The notes under the pieces are model-generated. The model saw nothing but the letters and a program-made list of their open reading frames with translations, had not been told where the DNA came from and searched no databases. A stretch of 5,284 bases of DNA from CANJBX01 sp041487815 (GTDB lineage: Bacteria; Pseudomonadota; Alphaproteobacteria; Rhizobiales; Xanthobacteraceae): the NCBI GenBank assembly GCA_041487815.1, contig JBGPOB010000267.1, positions 1 through 5,284 on the forward strand. The letters are read 5' to 3'. A program made the translations under genes and the position numbers. Below are positions 1 to 5,284 of the stretch, one piece after another. The number at the start of each line of letters is the position of its first letter. Position 1 is the stretch's first letter.

Positions 1-2
1 CA

Positions 3-356
3 CGTGGGCCCAAACTGTGTCCGGCAATTAGCCCCCAAAAAACATGGTCGGGTGCGATCGGAGGTACTGTGGGTGCGATTGTCGGCGGCGGCATCGTCGG
101 TTCGTTGAACGGTGTTGCACTCGTTCCCGCGGCTTTTCTCGCAGTCGCGTTGTCGGTTGCCGCGCAGGCGGGAGATTTGTTGGAATCCGCAGTTAAGCGC
201 AAATTTGGCGTCAAGGATTCAAGCCATATCATCCCAGGTCATGGCGGCCTCATGGACCGGCTCGACGGATTCATCGTTGCCAGCTTGCTGGCCGCTGCCA
301 TCGGTGTCTTGCGCGGAGATTTGGCGCATGTCGGACGCGGACTGTTAGCGTGGTGA
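3..356 (+). CDS. cdsA: Phosphatidate cytidylyltransferase (CDP-diglyceride synthase), C-terminal part
   Basis: This enzyme of the inner membrane joins phosphatidic acid and CTP to give CDP-diacylglycerol and pyrophosphate, the branch point for all membrane phospholipids. Only the last 117 residues are present; the family is usually about 270 residues, so the 5' part lies left of the window. The fragment opens with the conserved ISPxKTWSG stretch (codons from about 27 to 53), followed by a glycine- and alanine-rich hydrophobic segment. The CdsA family signature is complete at 186-266: S-x-V-K-R, then K-D, then P-G-H-G-G-x-x-D-R-x-D, which carries the acidic metal-binding residues. A last hydrophobic helix follows at about 267-310. 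The stop is TGA at 354-356 and overlaps the start of dxr, which implies one transcript and probable translational coupling. No frameshift is seen. The identification is firm from the signature alone. Confidence 0.96.
   Translation, partial: RGPKLCPAISPQKTWSGAIGGTVGAIVGGGIVGSLNGVALVPAAFLAVALSVAAQAGDLLESAVKRKFGVKDSSHIIPGHGGLMDRLDGFIVASLLAAAIGVLRGDLAHVGRGLLAW
350..356 (+). other. cdsA/dxr overlap (start-stop junction)
   Basis: The cdsA stop codon TGA (354-356) sits inside two consecutive GTG codons (350-352, 353-355) that are in frame for dxr. Because the upstream Shine-Dalgarno match is poor, ribosomes finishing cdsA probably restart here. The sequence does not decide which GTG is used; both give nearly identical proteins. 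Confidence 0.7.
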
Positions 357-1549
357 GCGCGGTGCCGGAACAACGCACTGTAACCATTTTAGGCGCCACT
401 GGGTCGATTGGCACTAGCGCGGTCGAAATATTGACGCGCGATGCCGCGCGCTTCCGCGTGGTTGCGGTGACGGCGGCGCGCAATGCCGGCGCGCTCGCGC
501 GCGTGGCACGCCAGGTCGGCGCGAAATTCGCGGCGGTTGCCGATCCGGCCCGCTATTCGGAACTTAAGGAAGAACTGAGCGGCACCGGCATAACGGCCGC
601 GGCCGGTAACGACGCCGTCGTGGCGGCCGCGGAGCAGGAAGCTGAACTGGTTGTTGCCGCAATCACCGGCGCGGCTGGTCTTAGACCGACACTTGCCGCG
701 GTAGCGCGTGGAGCCGTGGTCGCGCTTGCCAACAAGGAATGCCTCGTTAGCGCCGGCACTCTCTTCATGCGCCGCGCGGCCGAGGCTGGCGCCAGAATTC
801 TTCCGGTCGACTCGGAGCACAATGCACTGTTCCAGGCGCTCGCCGCCGGACGGCGCGAGCATGTCCGACGTGTTATCCTGACGGCTTCCGGGGGTCCGTT
901 TCGGACCTGGTCGGCTGAACGAATGCGCCTGGCGACGCTCGATCAGGCCTTGCGGCATCCAAACTGGGCCATGGGCCAGAAGGTGACGATCGACTCGGCC
1001 ACGATGATGAATAAGGGTCTGGAACTCATCGAGGCGCATCATCTATTCGCGCTCAAGCCGGAAGCGATCGATATCCTCGTCCATCCGCAGTCGATCGTTC
1101 ATGGACTGGTTGAATACGTCGACGGCTCGCTGATCGCGCAATTGTCTTCGCCGGACATGAAGATTCCGATCGCGCATTGCCTGGCATGGCCGGATCGGCT
1201 CGAAAGCGCGGCGCCTCGTCTCGATCTCGCCACGCTCGGCACGCTCACGTTTGAAAGGCCGGATCCGGTGCGATTTCCGGCGCTGGGCCTTGCGCGCGCC
1301 GCCTTGGTCGCCGGCAATGGCGCCTCGACCGTCCTCAACGCGGCCAACGAAGTTGCGGTCACGGCATTCATCGCCGGCCGTCTCGGTTTTACCGGAATAG
1401 CGTCACTGGTTGCAGAAACCCTCGAAAGCGCGCGGCGGCATGGAATCGTCGGCGAGCCGCAGACGCTCGAGGATGCACTTTCTGTTGACCATGTTTCACG
1501 ATCCTTGGCGGCGGACCTATTGCCTGAAATCGCCGCAAAGGCATCGTAA
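350..1549 (+). CDS. dxr: 1-deoxy-D-xylulose 5-phosphate reductoisomerase
   Basis: This cytoplasmic enzyme catalyses the NADPH- and divalent-metal-dependent rearrangement and reduction of DXP to 2-C-methyl-D-erythritol 4-phosphate, the first committed step of the MEP isoprenoid pathway. The 399 residues match the usual family length of about 390-400. The NADPH-binding motif GATGSIG is at residues 15-21 and ANKE at 127-130. The metal-binding motif LPVDSEHNA is at 151-159 (D154, E156), and SGGPF is at 180-184. The block H203 to H230 contains N221, K222 and E225 of the NKGLE motif, followed by HPQSIVHG at 245-252 and the flexible-loop to C-terminal part with SPDMKIPIA at 268-275 and AANEVAV at 331-337. 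All expected active-site residues are present. There is no ATG start: in-frame GTG codons lie at 350, 353 and 362. GTG 350 gives a 7-base overlap with cdsA and GTG 353 the classic 4-base GTGA overlap. The upstream ribosome binding site is weak (GCGGAC near 337-342), so expression probably depends on coupling to cdsA. Confidence 0.97.
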   Translation: MVSAVPEQRTVTILGATGSIGTSAVEILTRDAARFRVVAVTAARNAGALARVARQVGAKFAAVADPARYSELKEELSGTGITAAAGNDAVVAAAEQEAELVVAAITGAAGLRPTLAAVARGAVVALANKECLVSAGTLFMRRAAEAGARILPVDSEHNALFQALAAGRREHVRRVILTASGGPFRTWSAERMRLATLDQALRHPNWAMGQKVTIDSATMMNKGLELIEAHHLFALKPEAIDILVHPQSIVHGLVEYVDGSLIAQLSSPDMKIPIAHCLAWPDRLESAAPRLDLATLGTLTFERPDPVRFPALGLARAALVAGNGASTVLNAANEVAVTAFIAGRLGFTGIASLVAETLESARRHGIVGEPQTLEDALSVDHVSRSLAADLLPEIAAKAS

Positions 1550-1593
1550 GCGGGTTCTGTCCCAATCTATAAAATCTTACACAAAGTGGTATC

Positions 1594-1597
1594 GAGG
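1594..1597 (+). promoter_or_regulatory. Ribosome binding site of rseP
   Basis: GAGG lies 5 bases before the ATG at 1603, within the 53-base dxr-rseP gap (1550-1602). This supports ATG 1603 as the start. The rest of the gap contains a TATAAAAT stretch at 1568-1575 but no convincing -35 element at the right distance, and no hairpin followed by a T run. Read-through from dxr is therefore the simplest reading. Confidence 0.75.
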
Positions 1598-1602
1598 CAT
1601 TC

Positions 1603-2754
1603 ATGATCCAAAGTCTGGCTGCAAACATCAGCGACCTCGGCCACGGCGTTATCGGCTACCTCGTTCCATTTTTGTTCGTATTGTCGATCGTCGTATTCTT
1701 CCATGAACTTGGTCATTTCCTGGTCGCGCGCCGCTGCGGCGTCAAAGTCATCGTGTTTTCACTGGGGTTCGGGCCGGAACTGGCGGGGTTTTTCGACCGC
1801 CACGGCACGCGCTGGAAGATTTCGGCAATTCCGCTCGGCGGCTACGTCAAGTTCTTTGGCGACGATAACGCGGCGAGCGTTCCGGATAGTTCCACCCTAT
1901 CCGCGATGGACGAGCGTGACCGCAGGGTCAGCTTATTTCATAAGCCGGTCGCCGCCCGGGCGGCAATCGTCGCGGCAGGGCCGATGGCCAATTTCCTGTT
2001 GGCGATCGTCATTTTCGCCGGAATTTTTGCAATTTACGGCAAGCAGACAGCGGCGGCTCGCGTTGACTCGGTGCAAGCGAGCAGCGCCGCTGCCGCGGCT
2101 GGGTTTTTGCCTGGAGATGTGATCATTTCGATTGACGGCCATGGCATTGGCAGCTTTTCCGACATGCAGCGCATGGTCGCGACGAGTGCCGGCAAGCTGC
2201 TGAGCATCGAAATCGACCGCAGCGGGACCCGCAGGGTAGTTCAGGCGACGCCGGAACAGCGCGAGGTCAAGGATGGTTTCGGCAATAGCCACCGTATCGG
2301 CGTGCTTGGAATCATGCGTTCTTTCGCGCCGGAGGATGTGCAGACCGAGAAGGTGGGTCCGCTGCCGGCCATCTGGATGGGGGTCGAGGAAACCTGGTTC
2401 GTCATCGACCGGACCTTCTCTTATTTGGCCGGCGTAATCGCCGGGCAGCAGTCCGCTGATCAGCTCGGGGGGCCGATCAGGATCGCACAGGTGTCCGGTC
2501 AGGTCGCCGCTGCCGGTGTTACGGCCCTGCTGCATCTCGCAGCGGTGCTGTCGGTTTCGATTGGCCTGCTCAACCTGTTTCCGGTCCCGTTGCTCGATGG
2601 CGGACATCTTCTGTTCTATGCCATCGAGGCAGTGCGAGGTCGCCCGTTGTCCGAACGAGCACAGGAATTCGGTTTTCGGATCGGGCTGGCGCTGGTGGCG
2701 ATGTTAATGATTTTTGCTACCTATAATGACATTCGCAATTTGGCCCCATCTTGA
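1603..2754 (+). CDS. rseP: Site-2 intramembrane zinc metalloprotease (RseP/MmpA family)
   Basis: This is an inner-membrane S2P-type protease that cuts transmembrane segments of substrates already trimmed by another protease. In the family it cuts anti-sigma factor RseA and signal-peptide remnants in E. coli (RseP), and PodJ in Caulobacter (MmpA). The catalytic zinc motif HELGH is at residues 34-38 (H34, E35, H38) in the first membrane helix (about 17-40). The third zinc ligand is D332 in the LDGGH motif (331-335). ISAIPLGGYVKFFGD (73-87) matches the conserved loop after the first helix. A second helix with AAGPMANF spans about 119-146, one periplasmic PDZ domain about 150-220, a third helix about 309-335 and a fourth about 356-375. 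At 383 residues it is shorter than the two-PDZ E. coli protein (about 450), as is usual in Alphaproteobacteria. ATG 1603 has a good ribosome binding site. Its substrate in this organism cannot be told from the window; the neighbour bamA suggests envelope maintenance. Confidence 0.95.
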   Translation: MIQSLAANISDLGHGVIGYLVPFLFVLSIVVFFHELGHFLVARRCGVKVIVFSLGFGPELAGFFDRHGTRWKISAIPLGGYVKFFGDDNAASVPDSSTLSAMDERDRRVSLFHKPVAARAAIVAAGPMANFLLAIVIFAGIFAIYGKQTAAARVDSVQASSAAAAAGFLPGDVIISIDGHGIGSFSDMQRMVATSAGKLLSIEIDRSGTRRVVQATPEQREVKDGFGNSHRIGVLGIMRSFAPEDVQTEKVGPLPAIWMGVEETWFVIDRTFSYLAGVIAGQQSADQLGGPIRIAQVSGQVAAAGVTALLHLAAVLSVSIGLLNLFPVPLLDGGHLLFYAIEAVRGRPLSERAQEFGFRIGLALVAMLMIFATYNDIRNLAPS

Positions 2755-2838
2755 CGCTAGGAGCTGGGCCAAGTTTTTGAGAAGTCAGCAAAACGGGGCG
2801 ATCCTGTGTGTTTGCACCGGGGCTGAAAAAGGCTAGAA

Positions 2839-2898
2839 ATGGCGGCCGACTCCGGCGGCCAACTGGGTGGGCGACCGCACGGGATATTGAGGGCGTAG
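2839..2898 (+). CDS. Possible 19-codon leader peptide upstream of bamA
   Basis: A short reading frame starts at ATG 2839 and ends at TAG 2896-2898. It is preceded by AAAAAGG (2826-2832), a plausible Shine-Dalgarno 6 bases before the ATG. It ends 5 bases before the bamA ATG at 2904, and its last codons run over the bamA ribosome binding site (GAGGG, 2889-2893). The predicted peptide is small, rich in glycine and alanine, and has no recognisable motif. The geometry would allow translational coupling to bamA, but a frame this short can arise by chance in GC-rich DNA, so the call is tentative. Confidence 0.2.
   Translation: MAADSGGQLGGRPHGILRA
2841..2866 (+). repeat. Imperfect 13-base tandem repeat
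   Basis: Two adjacent copies, 2841-2853 and 2854-2866, share 10 of 13 bases, including an identical GGCGGCC start and ACT core. The same segment can form a 5-base-pair stem (2844-2848 with 2856-2860) with a 7-base loop. It may be chance, or a binding or structural element of the bamA leader. Confidence 0.45.
2889..2893 (+). promoter_or_regulatory. Ribosome binding site of bamA
   Basis: GAGGG lies 10 bases before ATG 2904 and 16 bases before the alternative in-frame ATG 2910. The spacing favours 2904, although it is slightly long. No better Shine-Dalgarno sequence lies closer to either ATG. Confidence 0.55.
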
Positions 2899-2903
2899 CG
2901 CGG

Positions 2904-5284
2904 ATGGGAATGCAAGTTGGGGTATGGAGGGGGCTGGGCGTCGCCGGCTTGGTCCTTGTGGGGGTGCTTTTCGGCCCGCGAGCCCTGGTGCCGGGCGCGC
3001 GCGATGTCGCGCAAGCCCAAACAGCGTCCAATATCGTTGTCGAAGGTAACCGGCGCGTCGAAGCCGAAACCATCCGGTCCTATTTCCGGGCCGGCTCTGG
3101 CGAACGGCTCGACGCCGGACGGATCGATGCCGCGCTCAAAGCGCTCTATGCCACTGGCTTGTTTCAAGACGTACAGATCCGCCAGGCCGCCGGCCGGATC
3201 GTGGTGACTGTCGTTGAAAACGCGGTCATCAACCGAGTGGCGTTCGAAGGCAATTACAAGGCCAAGGACGAGCAGATATCGGGCGAAATCCAGTCCAAAC
3301 CGCGTGGCACGTTTTCGCGCGCGATCGTGCAATCGGACGTTCAACGCATTGTTGATATTTATCAGCGCAGCGGTCGTTACGACGTCCGGGTCGAACCGAA
3401 GATTATTGAATTGCCAAACAACCGGGTCGATCTGATTTTCGAGGTCAACGAAGGCGGCAAGACCGGTGTCCAAAAAATCGCATTCGTCGGCAACAAATCG
3501 TTCAGTGACTATCGACTGAAGGATGTCATTAAGACCAACGAAACGAACTGGCTGAGCTGGATCAAGAGCACCGATTTCTACGACGCTGACCGGGTCGAAG
3601 CCGACCGAGATCTACTGCGCAAATTCTATCTCAGGAACGGCTACGCGGACGTCCGCATTACCTCTGCCGTCGCGGAGTTCGATCCGGGAAAAAAGGGCTT
3701 CATCATCACTTATACAATCGAGGAAGGCCCGCTCTATCGGTTCGGCACGGTAGAACTCCAGTCGAAGGTTGCCTCGGTCGACGCCAACGCCTTGCGCCCC
3801 AAACTGCGCATGTCGCCCGGCGGCGTCTACAACGCCGACGCGGTGGAACGAACCGTCGAAGACATGACGGTGGATATCGCCCGCCGCGGCTACCCGTTTG
3901 CCGCGGTGCGCCCGCGCGGCGACCGCGACTTCGAACGTCACATCGTCAATCTCACGCTCGTGATCGAAGAGGGACCGCACACTTACATCGAGCGCATCAA
4001 CATCCGTGGCAACATTCGAACGCGCGAATACGTCATTCGGCGCGAGTTCGACATTGTCGAAGGCGACGCATACAATCGCGCGCTCATTGACCGCGCCGAG
4101 CGAAGACTGAAGAACCTCAATTACTTCAAAATCGTCAAGATAACCAACGAGCCGGGTTCGGCGCCCGATCGAATCATCATCAACGTCGATCTTGAGGAAC
4201 AATCGACGGGCGAATTCTCGTTCTCGGGCGGCTTCTCAACCGCGGACGGCGTGGTCGGTGAAGTATCGTTCGGAGAGCGCAATTTGCTGGGACGCGGGCA
4301 GACGGTTCGCGCGGCCGTGCAATATGGCTCGCGCGCGCGCGGCTTCGACCTGTCGTTCGTCGAGCCCTACTTCATGGGATATCGCCTGGCGCTTGGGCTC
4401 GACGTGTTTGCCAAGCAGACCACGAGTTCGTCGTTCTTATCTTACACTTCAAAAACCTATGGCGGTGGGTTCCGACTAGGCATCCCTTTGACGGACAATC
4501 TTGGGACGCAGGTGCGCTATTCTGCGTACCGCCAGGAAATCCAGTTACCCGACGTATTAAACAATTGCTCATTCGCTAACCCGGCGCCGGGCTGCTATGC
4601 CGATGGTGAAGCCTCACTGGCGATCCGCAAGGAACTCGCGCAGGGCCCCGTGTTTGTATCGCTCATCGGCTACAGCGTGACGTACAATACGCTCGACAAC
4701 AACCGCAATCCGACAAGCGGCATTGTAGCGACGGCAGCACAGGATGTTGCCGGTATCGGCGGCGACGTGCAGTTTGTGAAGACGACCGGTGATCTCAAGC
4801 ATTATATGGAAGTCATGCCCGACATCATCGGCTTGACGCGCATCCAGGGTGGCTATGGGACGCCTTGGGGCGATCAAGGCTTACGCATGCTTGACCACTT
4901 TCAAGGTGGACCCAACCTCGTGCGCGGTTTTGCGCCCGCCGGATTCGGGCCACGCGATTTGACGCCGGGAACCAACAACGACGCCCTCGGCGGCTCGGTG
5001 TATTGGGCCGCCAGTTACGAACTGCAGACGCCCGTGTTCTTCGCGCCGAAGGATTTCGGCATGCGGCTTGCCGCATTTGCCGACGCCGGCCAGCTTCTCG
5101 ATTATCGCGGACCGACGACTTTTAGTGTTACGGGCGAGACTCTGCTGCTCCCGACCGACAATCCGGTCCGATCTTCGGTCGGCGTCGGGCTTATTTGGGA
5201 TTCGCCCCTTGGGCCGCTGCGCTTTGACTTTGCCGTTGCCACGACAAAAGCATCATATGATCGCACCCAGGTCTTCCGTTTCGG
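2904..5284 (+). CDS. bamA: Outer membrane protein assembly factor BamA (3' end cut by window)
   Basis: BamA is the Omp85-family core of the BAM complex, which folds and inserts beta-barrel proteins into the outer membrane. In total 793 complete codons are present with no frameshift. An N-terminal signal peptide has a hydrophobic core at about residues 11-24 and an AQA cleavage motif at 36-38. Five POTRA domains follow, at about 43-108, 110-183, 187-274, 277-356 and 359-432. Clear boundary motifs are VEGNRR (46-51), VAFEGN (112-117), IAFVGN (192-197), EEGP (273-276, 355-358) and INIRGN (365-370). The beta barrel starts near 437. It contains the loop-6 VRGF motif at 673-676 and the conserved IWDSPLGPLRF at 764-774. 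The window ends after ...VFRF, probably about six residues before the usual terminal aromatic residue. ATG 2904 is preferred; ATG 2910 would remove only two residues, and GTG 2808 would bury the signal peptide behind 32 extra residues. A cysteine pair (C555, C564) lies in a probable surface loop. The gene following in related genomes is lpxD. Confidence 0.96.
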   Translation, partial: MGMQVGVWRGLGVAGLVLVGVLFGPRALVPGARDVAQAQTASNIVVEGNRRVEAETIRSYFRAGSGERLDAGRIDAALKALYATGLFQDVQIRQAAGRIVVTVVENAVINRVAFEGNYKAKDEQISGEIQSKPRGTFSRAIVQSDVQRIVDIYQRSGRYDVRVEPKIIELPNNRVDLIFEVNEGGKTGVQKIAFVGNKSFSDYRLKDVIKTNETNWLSWIKSTDFYDADRVEADRDLLRKFYLRNGYADVRITSAVAEFDPGKKGFIITYTIEEGPLYRFGTVELQSKVASVDANALRPKLRMSPGGVYNADAVERTVEDMTVDIARRGYPFAAVRPRGDRDFERHIVNLTLVIEEGPHTYIERINIRGNIRTREYVIRREFDIVEGDAYNRALIDRAERRLKNLNYFKIVKITNEPGSAPDRIIINVDLEEQSTGEFSFSGGFSTADGVVGEVSFGERNLLGRGQTVRAAVQYGSRARGFDLSFVEPYFMGYRLALGLDVFAKQTTSSSFLSYTSKTYGGGFRLGIPLTDNLGTQVRYSAYRQEIQLPDVLNNCSFANPAPGCYADGEASLAIRKELAQGPVFVSLIGYSVTYNTLDNNRNPTSGIVATAAQDVAGIGGDVQFVKTTGDLKHYMEVMPDIIGLTRIQGGYGTPWGDQGLRMLDHFQGGPNLVRGFAPAGFGPRDLTPGTNNDALGGSVYWAASYELQTPVFFAPKDFGMRLAAFADAGQLLDYRGPTTFSVTGETLLLPTDNPVRSSVGVGLIWDSPLGPLRFDFAVATTKASYDRTQVFRF

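Larger units (their letters stand above)
2755..2903 (+). other. rseP-bamA intergenic region (149 bases)
   Basis: This is the only sizeable gap in the window. TTGACG at 2751-2756 overlaps the rseP stop and resembles an alphaproteobacterial -35 element, but the sequence 17-18 bases downstream (TTTTTG/TTTTGA) is a poor -10. TTGAGA at 2777-2782 with GATCCT at 2800-2805 is another weak pair. No GGAAC-type element of an EcfG promoter is seen. No hairpin with a T run marks a terminator, so read-through from rseP remains possible. The gap also contains an imperfect tandem 13-mer (2841-2866), a GANTC methylation site (GACTC, 2848-2852) and a possible 19-codon leader frame (2839-2898). Confidence 0.5.

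Noticed and set aside
389..1042. Long minus-strand reading frame (217 codons) opposite dxr
   Set aside because: It lies wholly inside a clear dxr gene. Its translation is Arg/Gly/Ala-rich with no recognisable domain, as expected for the mirror of a GC-rich coding frame.
1568..1575. TATAAAAT in the dxr-rseP gap as a -10 promoter element
   Set aside because: No -35-like sequence is found 16-19 bases upstream, where the end of dxr reads TCGTAAG; an AT-rich stretch alone is not enough.
1410..1706. Plus-strand frame (98 codons) bridging the end of dxr and the start of rseP
   Set aside because: It overlaps both genes out of frame, and its product is basic with no motif; the dxr and rseP frames explain the DNA.
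1933..2607. Long minus-strand reading frame (224 codons) opposite rseP
   Set aside because: It is fully antisense to rseP and has no family motif or good ribosome binding site; it is a by-product of codon bias.
2844..2860. Hairpin in the rseP-bamA gap as a transcription terminator
   Set aside because: The stem has only 5 base pairs and no T run follows it.
2757..3473. Minus-strand frame (238 codons) covering the rseP-bamA gap and the start of bamA
   Set aside because: It spans the gap, so I considered it seriously. However, most of it is antisense to the POTRA 1-2 coding region, the product has no recognisable domain, and in GC-rich DNA such frames are common.
3612..4202. Minus-strand frame (196 codons) opposite bamA POTRA 3-5
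   Set aside because: It is rich in Asp, Val and Arg, reflecting the complement of the bamA codons; no family is recognised.

Overview
The window looks like chromosomal core DNA from an alphaproteobacterium, most probably in the Hyphomicrobiales (Rhizobiales, Bradyrhizobium/Beijerinckiaceae-like). The basis is high-GC coding sequence, the gene order cdsA-dxr-rseP-bamA all on the + strand, a short RseP with one PDZ domain, and a BamA whose POTRA and barrel sequence resembles rhizobial BamA. This placement comes from recognising family motifs and gene order by eye, not from a database search.

Layout: bases 3-356 are the 3' end of cdsA (CDP-diglyceride synthase), entering from the left edge. It overlaps the start of dxr (350-1549, DXP reductoisomerase) by 4 to 7 bases. 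After a 53-base gap with a clear ribosome binding site comes rseP (1603-2754, site-2 intramembrane metalloprotease). A 149-base gap (2755-2903) follows. It holds a possible 19-codon leader reading frame and an imperfect 13-base tandem repeat. Then bamA (outer-membrane beta-barrel assembly factor) starts at 2904 and runs off the right edge, probably only about six codons before its stop.

The genes form one cell-envelope unit. CdsA makes CDP-diacylglycerol for phospholipids. Dxr commits carbon to the MEP pathway, which feeds undecaprenyl phosphate and other isoprenoids. RseP cleaves transmembrane proteins, and BamA folds outer-membrane proteins. In related genomes the cluster usually starts with frr-uppS and continues into lpxD-fabZ-lpxA, but neither flank is in this window. 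No tRNA, rRNA, mobile element, CRISPR array or phage gene was seen. All four genes look intact wherever they are inside the window. I found no sign of an undescribed system; the most interesting place is the short rseP-bamA gap.
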